Shown here one piece after another: positions 29,966 to 41,806 of a stretch of DNA of 64,000 nucleotides. The notes under the pieces were generated by a model. It was given only the letters and a program-made list of their open reading frames with translations. It was not told the origin of the DNA and ran no database searches. The stretch's first letter is position 1; each line of letters begins with the position of its first letter. The translations under genes were made by a program, and so were the position numbers. Where the stretch lies: the NCBI RefSeq assembly GCF_032854445.1, contig NC_088295.1, positions 58,447,249 through 58,511,248 of the forward strand. The letters run 5' to 3'. This stretch comes from Liolophura sinensis. Its lineage: Eukaryota > Mollusca > Polyplacophora > Chitonida > Chitonidae.

Positions 29966-30090
29966 AGATGGTCGTGGGTTCTCTCCCCTCCCCCTACCAT
30001 AATGCTGACTGCTGTCGTATATGTGAAATATAAATATTCTTGAGGATGGCTTAACACACCCTTCAAATAAATAAATAAATAATTAAAGAC
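29966..30090 (+). mobile_element. SINE family 1, 5'-truncated
   Basis: acagatggtcgtgggttctc, ccataatgctgactgctgtc, gtgaaatataaatattcttg, then a caaataaataaataaataat tail. Confidence 0.7.
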
Positions 30091-31140
30091 AATGATTTCA
30101 AAACTATAAAAAAAAGTTCTTATTTTATGAAGGACATTACGTCGCTTTAGCTAATATGCATGAAGTTGTAAATGTAGAAATCCCTTACAACAAACAACAC
30201 ACTTCCAGCCGGACAATGTATCTAGAGCGAATGCTGTTAATGACTCTCAAAGAGGTTTGTGACTGCATTTTATGTACGTGTAGATAAAACTTGTCAGTTT
30301 TAAACATGTCAAAAATTATTATAAACAGTTTACGACTTGACCTAGCTGCGACCGAAAAGTGTTCATTGGAATCGCGGGCAAATCAAAGAAGGAGCGCATA
30401 ACTAACCAAGAGGTCGTACGGGATTATTACAGCAAATTTGTGCGCAGAAAGGTTAGGGGCCATGTTAAAAATTCTGATTCGCGATTCCAAATCGTAAGAG
30501 TTAGCAGACAAGTGTTACATGATAGCACCACCAAACGAGGTTCATTAGGTGTCACGCAGTTGTACCGCTGGTCGTGCACCCTTGTGATCGGCTGTCACCT
30601 GTCTGTCGGCCTCACGGGTCAATCGTTGGAGCTGTGGTGGAACGCCACATTTAATAACAGTGCGATTAGTCGCACACCGTCACCACTATTCGCTCCATTA
30701 CCTACGATTGATGTTGCATTTAATCCTTTCCAGTTGTAAGTTGTGATCTCACGACCATGCATGTATAACCGTTCGTAAGATGATCTACCACTAGTTTGAA
30801 AAAATAGTTGTAGTGTGCTAAAGGAGAGCGTAGCAAACATTGTCGATTGATCGTGCCTCCACCAAATCTCAATAAATCGCAAGATCCGGTGTAAAACGCT
30901 TTTTTCCCATAGGTTTTTTTTTCTTAATGGGTAAGTGAAATTCAACAATGTGTGACATTACCTCTGATAATAGACAGTACCCTTGATCCACACAATTCAA
31001 AACGATGTTTTTGGTGATGAAATGTTGTTGTTCCCATTCTTGTAATTTTTTTAATTCTGAGCTAAGGTGAAGGCCGAAGCACCAAGAGCTCATTTTAACC
31101 CACATTCAAACAGCCTTGACCCTGTGTATATGCAAACTGA
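30091..31140. other. Intergenic, nothing recognised
   Basis: A 126-codon open frame (30359-30739, plus) has no recognisable domain, no flanking splice structure and ordinary base composition. I do not call it a gene. Confidence 0.45.
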
Positions 31141-31301
31141 ATCAGCGCAGATACTTATTGTAGAAATGCCTGTATGTAACTACCTTAATAACAGTTATTG
31201 ATGTATGGCTGATACAACTTGTTCGTAACGTTCTCGTAACTACCGTGATTACAAGTGCTTTAGACACACGTGTAGAGTCGTTTAGGTATGTACTGGTTTT
31301 A

Positions 31302-31564
31302 TTTATTTATTTGATTGGTATTTTGCGCAGTACTCAAGAATATTTCACTTATACGACGGCGGCCAGCGTTGTGGTGGGAGGAAACCGGGCAGAGCCCGGG
31401 GGAAACCCACGACCATCCGCAAGTTGCTTGCAGACCTTCCCACGTTCGACCAGAGAAGAAGCCAGCATGAATTGACCTTGAACTCACAGCGACCGCATTG
31501 GTGAGAGGCTTCTGGGTCATTACGCTGCGCTGCCGCGCTAACCAACTGAGCCACGTAGGCTCAG
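31302..31564 (-). mobile_element. SINE family 1, full-length, inside satellite flank
   Basis: Flanked by tactggtttta (31291-31301) and tactagtttta (31565-31575), a duplication with one difference. The minus strand carries the complete tRNA-like head (TGGCTCAGTTGGTTAGCGCG) and the B-box GAGTTCAAGGTC. It sits within the divergent left part of the 74-bp array. Confidence 0.88.
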
Positions 31565-31639
31565 TACTAGTTTTAAGTAACTTTCGTAACTGCCCTGGTA
31601 CATACAATAAATATTTCCGGTATGACATCGTCACAGCAG

Positions 31640-33180
31640 ACACCCACTAAACGTAACGTTTTCGTAACTATTGTGATTACAGGTGCTTTAGGCACATGTA
31701 TGGAGTCGTTACGGTAGATACTAGTTTTAAGTAACTTTCGTAACTGCTCAAGTAACAAGTATTTTAGGTATGGCATCGTCATACCAGATACTAATTGTAC
31801 GCAACGCTTTCGTAACTGTACCGTGACAGTAAGTGCTTCAGGTATGCGAGCGTCACACCAGAAACTAATTGTACACAACGCTTTCGTAACTGTACCGTGA
31901 CAGTAAGCGCTTCAGGTATGCGAGCGTCACACCAGAAACTAATTGTACACAACGCTTTCGTAACTGTACCGTGACGGTAAGTGCTTCAGGTATGCCAGCG
32001 TCACACCAGAAACAAATTGTACACAACGCTTTCGTAACTGTACCGTGATGGTAAGTGCTTCAGGTATGCCAGCGTCACACCAGATACTAATTGTACACAA
32101 CGCTTTCGTAACTGTACCGTGACGGTAAGTGCTTCAGGTATGCCAGCGTCACACCAGATACTAATTGTACACAACGCTTTCGTAACTGTACCGTGATGGT
32201 AAGTGCTTCAGGTATGCCAGCGTCACACCAGATACTAATTGTACACAACGCTTTCGTAACTGTACCGTGACGGTAAGTGCTTCAGGTATGCCAGCGTCAC
32301 ACCAGAAACTAATTGTACACAACACTTTCGTAACTGTACCGTGACAGTAAGTGCTTCAGGTATGCCAGCGTCACACCAGAAACTAATTGTACACAACACT
32401 TTCGTAACTGTACCGTGATGGTAAGTGCTTCAGGTATGCCAGCGTCACACCAGAAACTAATTGTACACAACACTTTCGTAACTGTACCGTGACAGTAAGT
32501 GCTTCAGGTATGCCAGCGTCACACCAGAAACTAATTGTACACAACGCTTTCGTAACTGTACCGTGACAGTAAGTGCTTCAGGTATGCCAGCGTCACACCA
32601 GATACTAATTGTACACAACGCTTTCGTAACTGTACCGTGATGGTAAGTGCTTCAGGTATGCCAGCGTCACACCAGATACTAATTGTACACAACGCTTTCG
32701 TAACTGTACCGTGATGGTAAGTGCTTCAGGTATGCCAGCGTCACACCAGATACTAATTGTACACAACGCTTTCGTAACTGTACCGTGACGGTAAGTGCTT
32801 CAGGTATGCCAGCGTCACACCAGAAACTAATTGTACACAACACTTTCGTAACTGTACCGTGACAGTAAGTGCTTCAGGTATGCCAGCGTCACACCAGAAA
32901 CTAATTGTACACAACGCTTTCGTAACTGTACCGTGACGGTAAGTGCTTCAGGTATGCCAGCGTCACACCAGAAACTAATTGTACACAACGCTTTCGTAAC
33001 TGTACCGTGACGGTAAGTGCTTCAGGTATGCCAGCGTCACACCAGAAACTAATTGTACACAACGCTTTCGTAACTGTACCGTGACAGTAAGTGCTTCAGG
33101 TATGCCAGCGTCACACCAGAAACAAATTGTACACAACGCTTTCGTAACTGTACCGTGATGGTAAGTGCTTCAGGTATGGC
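31640..33180 (+). repeat. 74-bp satellite array, about 19-20 units
   Basis: The unit starts ttcaggtatgccagcgtcac and continues accagaaactaattgtacac, aacgctttcgtaactgtacc and gtgacggtaagtgc, 74 bp in total. Units from about 31800 to 33170 are nearly identical. 31640-31800 and 31150-31290 (left of the SINE) are older, diverged units. Each unit has the near-palindrome TACCGTGACGGTA. Variants fall at fixed places: gacggt/gacagt/gatggt, gaaac/gatac, aacgct/aacact. Confidence 0.95.
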
Positions 33181-35214
33181 ATTTTCACGACAGATATACA
33201 CTCTCCGAACAACAGTGGTATATAGCAGACCCTTCAGCTATGACAAGTAAAGACGCTCAGTATGAGTGTAATAAATTTAACATGCATTCTCGAGCGGTTT
33301 ATAGGTCCAATAAATTGTTAAGCTATAGAATGTGGAACAGGAAGCTCACGTGCACGGTATTTTTCAGTGTGGGCGCCTTGAGACTACAGTGGGCGTATAC
33401 ACACTCTAGTATATACACTATGTGGATATTTCAGTGTGGCTAAGAATGCAAATTACTTTGGTCAATGAAGGTTTTTATCAATAATTCGATCAATCAAATT
33501 AAAATCAATGCGGAAATTTTCTCAAACTTCATCTAAAACAAGCGATATGTCTATAGCTACCCAGCTGTCAAAAAAAACCTATCTAAAAATTGTCTTTGTA
33601 GCATGCATCAAACAATAATTCGTCCATGCAGTCATTAATCTTTACAAATCAACAATCCTACACATTATCCCTAGAAATGTGAACGTTTTTATCTCTAAAA
33701 GCGTGGTATTAGTTGCGACCAATCGCATCCTCGGCCATTATCTCCGCGCGCCAGCGTTCGCCCACCTCGCCACAAAAGTACATCTGTTTGGATTACTCCC
33801 CTTGCTGTCTGACCTTAAGCTACGTACATAGGCATTCTGTTCACCGCAACATACTCCATCACAATCGGCGACACAGAAATGCAAAAATAACTGACCGCAA
33901 CGTCATGCGCTACCTTGATAATACCTGCATTCAAAAATACGACCAAACCACAACTTGAGTCGTAAATATGCACAACGCACCATCGCAGACGATATAGCTC
34001 TTAAAAGCATAATTCATATATCATTACGGGAGAGAAAAAAATCAACTGATCAACAACTTCTGTGATTATTTGGGGCCGTGTTTGTCCGTCAGCCTACATG
34101 GGATTGTCGTCAAAAGTGACAGCGCGGCACATATTAATCATCGCGTGACGAACAGCTTCAATTACAGCTATTTAAACATTTGTATTTTTGTATGAATAGC
34201 ATCGACTTCAAACATTTTTAAACCGTAGTATAGGGAAGTCCAGGCATGACATGATGTAAGGATACATGTTTCAGCTTAAGTGGTTGGAAGACATACAATG
34301 CGGAGCGGTTTAAGTAGAACCCAAAATAGATCTAAATAACGAGCCCTACAGTATACAGTTACCGTTTAATACTTTACTTCAATTCATCCCTAAACTCATA
34401 AAAATTTTCCGTTAAATTTGCCTCTCCACCCCCACCCCCAGTGATGTGGGAGATTTTCGTCGATATAACGTAATAAATGCATTGCTGATTACGGATTAGT
34501 TCGCTGTCAGGAAACCGTAAAACTACATCGATGAAAATGAAATCTATTATCACCTTGGGAACGAATTTAACAGATTTTTTTTTACAGTGAAAAGTTTTAC
34601 ATGGAACGACTATATATTAGGGAATATATTTATACGTTCCTATGTTTTGTGAAATACTTCGTGTTACAGAAACAAAGTATAGCTTTATCGCAAAAGAGGT
34701 AAATGATAATGCTGTAAGCTTGCAAATATTCATCCAGTTTACAAAGTAAACCTGCCCCGTGGGGCATTACACAAGCGATATGGAATGCAGGGAACGTTAA
34801 TTGTCTCGATAACAGCCTTTGTTTTAATGAGGTGTACAAGCCTTCACCATGTATACGCCTTATATGCGGACATGATTAACCCTGAGTCAAGAGGTTAAAC
34901 ACTCCCACTCTCCTCACAGCGAAAGGCACATCCCCATTCCGATAATCTCTTGCCTTTAGTTACGGTTATTTATTAACCCTTTATTTATTTGTTTATCCTG
35001 TAACTCAGTTCCTTCTTTTATTTATTTATTTAAATACGGCGGATGAAGAAGATGCGCTGGTAGTAAATTGCCGTCTTTTTGCCAGTTACCTCATAGCGAC
35101 ATCCAAAATGGCTATAGCTGGATTCGAGCCTGTAACCTTAATGGTTTGGGATTTATTAACACTCCCAAGGCATTAGGTTGTTAGGGTAACTATGAACCAT
35201 TTGGATATACTTAA

Positions 35215-35219
35215 GTACA

Positions 35220-35262
<43 letters not shown>

Positions 35263-35267
35263 ACACC
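35215..35267. repeat. (CA)n microsatellite
   Basis: About 25 CA dinucleotides with two aca-aac interruptions. Confidence 0.93.
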
Positions 35268-35863
35268 TTTTAACTGGGCCTATATATGGTTAAAACTTGA
35301 AATCATCCACTATTATTTTCCTGAACCATATAGGAAGAACTTGTTATTCAGTAGAATTTCACAATCCCTTCTATCGCGTCCACAGATCGGCCTTGGGTAA
35401 GAATGAGCTCACTCATACACTGTCACACTCTGCCGCACACACAAAATAAGTAAATGTAGGTCTATTTTCGTCTCGCGCACAGTGTGTGTAGGCCTAACAT
35501 TATATGAAAGTCTTTGGTGGAGAGACGTCAGAAGGCCGCGACACAAAGTGAAGTGTGACCTGCGGTGGTATATGAATCGGACAAGCAGGCGATCGGTTGT
35601 ACACAGAGCTATGTGTCATAAATACGTCACAGCACGTGCGTGAGCTGGTATACGCTTGTCTACCATGAACGACAGGTACAGTTAGATGCAAACGTCACGG
35701 GAGGCACACTGATCGCTAGATGGACTGCAATGACAAAACTACGAGATGGTGAAACTAAAAATAGGTGTAAACATATATGCATATACATCTTTGCATGATG
35801 AACTCCGTGTAGTGATAGGTAAGTTATCTTAGATTTCAGCTTGGTATTGGGAAAAGCTCATTA

Positions 35864-35906
35864 AGTATATATTTATTTATTTATTTATTTATTCATTCAT
35901 TCATTT
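35864..35906. repeat. (TTTA)n/(TTCA)n microsatellite
   Basis: Tandem tttattta passing into attcattcattcattt. Confidence 0.85.
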
Positions 35907-37904
35907 GTTGTTTACATTCAAATTTAGTCGGCACGGGTAATTAATATAAGATTTTCTATATGTATTAAAAATATACATTCCATCAATGTAGATGTTATTG
36001 CAATTTTAATCATGTAAGTCAGATTTTAAGTCAATATCCGTACACTCTACTTATATGGTCTTTAGTTTAGTCATAATATTGTGGATTGAACTTGAATGCA
36101 ACATGACACACGTCTGGTAACACCGGTTGTTCTCAGTTGGAATAAAAAATCAAAAATGTTACTTCATGCTATTCAAATACGCATCTGTGTGTATTGTGGC
36201 GAATTTGCAGCTTCCCTTTCAGTGGTACAGCCTATATACAGCATGGCATAGGCTTTAGAGCTCTTAAATAAGCCCAAGACGAGTCAAGTGTACGTGTATA
36301 TAGGCCTACTATATGGCGATGACATATTTCTGTTTATTTTAAACCAGCTATCAATTAGATACGTGTTTATCGAAGGTGTAGCGATGCTCTAGTTAGTAAA
36401 ACAAGAATGATATTATACAATTAATCAAGTTAAATACAAGGCCAGTGTGGTAGGATAGACACGGATGCCTTATACACAATATACAAGGAGTTACACTTAA
36501 ATACATTGTTCTGCACTTACAGTGTGGCAGGACACACAAGGCCTGAAGGGTACTTAACAAACATACCAGGTGACAAAAACAGCTGTACGTTATTGGGTTT
36601 GCCAGTTAAGACCCATGCGTATTATAACAGAATAAGACCGTAACTGCTCGAGTATTAAGTGACATGTGACCATTTCCCAACTATCGTACTGTCGTCGCTA
36701 ATCTAGTTTTGCTGGCTATATTGTTGTCCTTTATGTCACAGGCATCAAATCCTGCACTGCAATATTGCCGAAGTGGTGTTGAGATATCATTATCCATTAA
36801 TTCATTAGTTTATTGATTTATTTACTGATTGATTCATTCATTCAAATCCTGACGTCTTTGTAAACGCCAGGCCAAAGTAACCGCCACCTGCGGGATTGGT
36901 ATTAAACAGAGTGATTTGGCATTTTGAATCTTTGCGTCGAAACAGACATTCGTATACTAGCTGTCAACCAAACCGGATGTTCCAAGTAAATAATCGCAAG
37001 GCCAATTCCCAAAACGTTGTTTAACACAAACCATCCAAGAAATAAGAAAGTATATAAAATACGAAATTTGGACGGAATCTTGCAAAGAGAAATAGTTTTC
37101 AGCTATATTTTAAAGACGCTTGAATGCTTTAGGCGAATGAGTGAAATCAATATGCTGCCGATTCAGGTTTTAACCTGGGATCTGTAATGTTCGAGACTTA
37201 CTCCTTATAAGCTTTTCGACCGCAATGTGGCCTAGCGGTGTTTTAAACAGTTTACTTGTACAAGGGCTTGTCATTTACCGTTATACGGCCAAAGGAAACC
37301 GGGTGAAACCACAGTCGTGCATACAGCGAGCTATAGATGGACTGAAACACCCGTCTTTATCTCATAGAGCATATGGTCGTCAGTCAGTTAATCAATTAGA
37401 CCACTCAGTCATCTGGTGAAATTAATTTCTTGTGTCCAGTTTCACAAATATTTTTGCAAATGATATCTACGTTGTGTTTTCTCCCATTTTTTATGGAAAT
37501 TATCTTGTCTGTATTGTCTGTATTTGTATTGCCAAGAGGAATCGTGGTTTACAGAGAAATTTAATTTTTAGAAAGGGATGTTGTTAAAAAAGAAAAACTC
37601 CTCCAGAAATCAGTGAGCTTTAAGAGTGGAGGCAAACTGGAGTGCCCGGCGTAAACCATTGCATATATGTCAAGCACCGGGTAAACACCCTGGCTGAAGA
37701 TTGCAGCGTAACCAGCGAGATCTGGACTAGAGCCTGCGATCTCATTGGTCGAGTGTCGAGAGAATCACGCTTCACCGGAATTAGCTATCGGTGGCACTGC
37801 CTACATTGCGGAGTTATACGTGTAATTGTGAAAATTATACGTCGTTGCAACCGAGTTGTAAACAGCCATATGGCATTTTGGGTATTTATTTATTTATAAA
37901 TTGA

Positions 37905-38035
37905 TTTATTTTTTTATTTGATTGGTGTTTTACGCCGTACTCAAGAATATTTCCATTTCATTATGCCCAGCATTATGGTGGGAGGAAACCAGGCAGAGCC
38001 CGGGGGAAACTCACGCCCATCCGCACGTTGCGTTG
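37905..38035 (-). mobile_element. SINE family 1, 5'-truncated
   Basis: Tail, then tgttttacgccgtactcaag, attatggtgggaggaaacca and ggcagagcccgggggaaact, ending at cgcacgttgcgttg. Confidence 0.78.
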
Positions 38036-39085
38036 TTGGTATTCTATATATCTGTAACAAGCATTCCTTACATTACACACAAGTATCAAGTGAAGAAGAA
38101 TAACACTGTGCAACCAAAATAAAACATCTACTTGCAACCGCCCTTCGATTCATTATACGCATTTCATCGCTCTTCGTTTTATCAGTCACATTCAGTAGTC
38201 ACTCCCCTATAATTAACTCTGCTTATCTATCTATGTATGCCAGGTATTTCCTTTTACAGCTAAATGAGTCTATATATAACTTCATCCGGCAGGTTCTTTG
38301 AACAACTTGACTATCTGAAACGATTCCATTACATAGTATGCTTCACGCTGACCATGCGTGTATAGACTGATCCCCAAGATCCTGTAATCGTATACGAATA
38401 TTCTTGCTATTCCACTTAGACTTGTGTTAAAAGCCTGTCATTATTGAAGTCCAAATACAATGTAGCCTATACACTGGGAGAAAAAGTCATGCCCCATCTT
38501 ATGTCGGTTTTTGACCAGGTCAGCTGGAAGGTGGATTTTATAAAATTGACTACACAGTAGTTATCGTTCAATGCATATGAATAAAATACAGTTTTTAAAT
38601 TCGACATGACAGGACGCCTACCCTGTAAGTTCAAAGGGTAGCCGATTCTAACGACGATTGGTTACTGCACGAAGTATAGACAAGTCGAAGCTGAGGTGAA
38701 TTACCCAGATTGTAGATCAATTTCGTGTGCGTTCGAGTGTGACTACGACAGAAGCCTAAGTGCTAATCAATCAGCGTACCACTGTACAACCTTATTAATA
38801 CATGCAACTTGTACCAGATATAGCCTCGAATTAAGCACCAAAAAAATGCGTAAAATGTATGTTATATTTTTCTTCTTGTACATAATTGTATCTTTCAAGG
38901 AACAGTTAGGACGAATATAGCATATTTATCTCTTTACCTGATTAGATGTGGCATATTTTTTTGTGGTAACCTGATATACGATCCTGTTTATAAGGAGTAC
39001 GTATTTTTACGAACAGCAAAATAAAGATTTATAAACTGTATCGGATAGTTAATAATTAATGACTGATCCATACATCTATACTCGC
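38036..39085. other. Intergenic, nothing recognised
   Basis: AT-rich, no credible gene or repeat. Confidence 0.45.
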
Positions 39086-39192
39086 CCCCGCCACCCGCTC
39101 TGTTCGCTTTTCTCCCACCATACTGCTGGTCGCTGTTGTGTTAGTGAAATATTCTAGAGAGCGGCGTAAAACACGGATCAGACCAATAATAA
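39086..39192 (+). mobile_element. SINE family 1, 3' fragment
   Basis: ccaccatactgctggtcgct, gttagtgaaatattctagag, gcggcgtaaaacac, then an aataataaa tail. Confidence 0.65.
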
Positions 39193-40443
39193 ACGTATAT
39201 AAGTTCTTTTAGCTTTGTATGATACATTTTGAGGCGTAGCACAAAAAAACGAAGAACAAAAGATTTCTCGCACCATTCATTACCGCTAAACTATGTTCCC
39301 ATAGGGGCCTATATACAAGAAGAAAGAAGCTAGCCTTACATTCAGCGCAGAATAAATTATGTCTTGCATGCTTATCTCACTATATAAGTACATTCGTTTA
39401 TATATACCATTGCATAAAATATCAAATCAAAGCAGCCATAGTGACATAGATGACATAGTGATAATTGGCTAATGATCATACGTGACCGGTGAATCCCGGT
39501 CTCTTGTATATTAACTTCAGTTAAGATTTTATGCAAAAACATAGGGAAAAAACAGTACGCAATAGCACGCTTACTATACAGAGGTGTATTGACGACATAG
39601 TGACCCTAGTTTATTATGCAGGTCAACTCGTACTGTTGAATAGAAGGATTCTCGGATGTCCCCACGCCAATCGACCACGTGGTACTTATAGTAGCAGTAT
39701 TAGATGTGTCGGTAAACCGGAGGTTTATAGGTTAAGTGCACGATATATGCTTTAAGTACAGTTGGTGTTTATATATACGATATCATGTACGGGTCTTTCC
39801 CTGCTGAGACATAATATACATAGACACGAAAACAACTAATGTGTGTACTTCTTTCTCCCCTTCTGATAAATACATGATGTGATTATTTACTGCGTGTTGC
39901 CATATACTCTCGAGTTTGTCATTGTATCCGTAGATACTTAAACTTAAATCAGTGCAGTGCGAAAAGAAACAAACGATGTTTATACGTCAAATACGTGGCG
40001 TGATTGCTCGCTGCATGTTTATATGTTTGCCAAAAATGACTGTTTTGTACGACGAGACGTAAAAAAAAAAATATGATATAGGCCTGTGCAACTAATATAT
40101 GCGGCGGCATTCATGTACTGAATATGTTATTTTTTACTCGATATTAATTCGTCTTTAGGTATCCCTTGTGGGTTATCATATACGTTATACCTATTTGCTT
40201 AACCCGTAAAGCCTATATCTTCTAAAATTTGGGACACCTGGCTTGCTCTTTTTAGCCAGTATATATATAATTGTAGCAGGAATATTGAGTGTCTTTTTTT
40301 CTCACATGGTTAGAACATCTAATGAACAACATATTCATATCTTTACTTTTCCTAGAAGCCGGTAAAGAAATGTAATATTCTTCTTTCAACACTACTGATG
40401 TCTGTCGAAAAACTTAGAAGAATTAGAGTAACCGAGGAACACA
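39193..40443. other. Intergenic, nothing recognised
   Basis: AT-rich with numerous tatata runs. No supported features. Confidence 0.45.
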
Positions 40444-40457
40444 TGTATCACGGAGAT

Positions 40458-40632
40458 ATTTATTTATCTATTTGATTGGTGTCTTGCGCCGTACTCAAGA
40501 ATATTTCACTTATACGGCAGCGTCCAGTATTGTGGTGGGAGAAAGCCGGGCACAGCCCGAGGGAAACCCACGACCACCTGCAGGCTGCTGTCAGACCTTC
40601 CCACGTACGGCCAGAGAGGAAGCCAGCATGAG
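40458..40632 (-). mobile_element. SINE family 1, head-less insertion with perfect duplication
   Basis: The 14-bp duplication TGTATCACGGAGAT lies at 40444-40457 and 40633-40646. The inserted part spans tail to gaggaagccagcatgag and lacks the tRNA-like head, so it was inserted as a 5'-truncated copy, as L1-type target-primed reverse transcription does. Confidence 0.9.
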
Positions 40633-40649
40633 TGTATCACGGAGATGTC

Positions 40650-41470
40650 CCAAGGTCAACAAACCCAGGCTGTAAATGTATCGATACTTGTATCACAACT
40701 TTCTGTTCTCTACTTTCTATTTCCCCGGACTGTATGCAGCTTTGTGTTTCTATACCTGTTTATTTAAACATTCCTATTGGCTCATTATCGCATTCTTGTT
40801 CACGCAATGATGTGTTTTACATAACAGATCCAGACCTTGTCATGCATTCCACTTGGACGACCTTGGGACCCGAACTATTGTAAAGAATACAGACGATTCT
40901 ATTGTGAACGCTTTTAAAACCTTGCCGGGGGTCGAGACGAGATCTAAAGGATATCAGACCAACTGTTAACTTGGAGGACGACTGAGTCAGAGGGGGCTGT
41001 CATACCAAAGAAAACAAAGAATAACCTCTGCGCTGTCAAACCACCACCCACCCTTCCCCCGCCCCACTCCCCACCACGTACGGATTTGAAAGGTAGTGAA
41101 TCGTGCTGTCCCATGAGATAAGATTATACTGGGTTCAGCGGGTGATTGGCATGGACTAACTCACCAGGTGTCAGATGGCAGCTTGGATAAGCATACCAAA
41201 TGGAAGAGGTGCCTTCTGAAACTACCACGAAACGCATCAGATTTCGGCAGATCTGCGTTAAAGTGACAACTATTAGCATGATCTGATTTCCATGTGTTAT
41301 TTATAAACCAAAAAAGATCCATTCTGCACGACAGGCCATTCTGGATTATCTGAAGATGTGTTTGTTGGCGGACGTACTTACATAGAAGCCATGACTCAAT
41401 AATCACAACGGATCTTTGATGCTTCACAGCGCACATTTACTGTACAAAGGTGAGAACTTCAACCATACCT
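40650..41470. other. Upstream region of the CLCA gene
   Basis: No coding frame of note. tggatttcag at 41477-41487 could be the acceptor of an untranslated first exon. No clear TATA box was identified. Confidence 0.35.
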
Positions 41471-41555
41471 GGTACAGTTGGATTTCAGGTGCTGTCTAAG
41501 TGCAAACATTGCAGCTGAGACAGTGTTAAGTGAGTGTGTATTCACGGATGTCAAG

Positions 41556-41806
41556 ATGATCCGAGCTACCGGTTCGCACTGTGGTTACACGAACAAATGT
41601 GCCTTCGTGGTCATTGTTTTAGTGGCCAGTATTGGCCACTGGCCAGTGACTGAAGCATGCGGACGAGGATCCATTTACTTAAAAAACAACGGTTACAGAC
41701 AAATCCTTATTGCCATTGGTAACAATGTTACGGAAGACATTTCGCTGCTGAACAGAATCCAAGACGTCTTCGCCAAAGCCTCGACATTTCTTTATCAAAT
41801 AACCAA
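41556..41806 (+). CDS. CLCA exon 1: signal peptide and N-terminus
   Basis: The hydrophobic core CAFVVIVLVASIGHWPV follows a polar start. Cleavage is likely near TEA|CGRG. The mature N-terminus then shows the family pattern (NNGY...IAI...NV.ED). Donor CCAA|GTAAGT, phase 2. Confidence 0.88.

Larger units (their letters stand above)
33190..37900. other. Gene-poor intergenic stretch
   Basis: No splice-consistent coding structure was found. It contains a CA microsatellite (35215-35267) and TTTA runs (35864-35906). Short open frames here show no domain. Confidence 0.5.

Noticed and set aside
30359-30739. 126-codon frame as a novel gene
   Set aside because: No ATG context, splice sites, homologue-like pattern or repeats within it. 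Length is within chance for this composition.
31640-33180. CRISPR array or coding tandem repeat
   Set aside because: 74-bp units are contiguous, with no spacers. 74 is not a multiple of three and stops occur in the frames.
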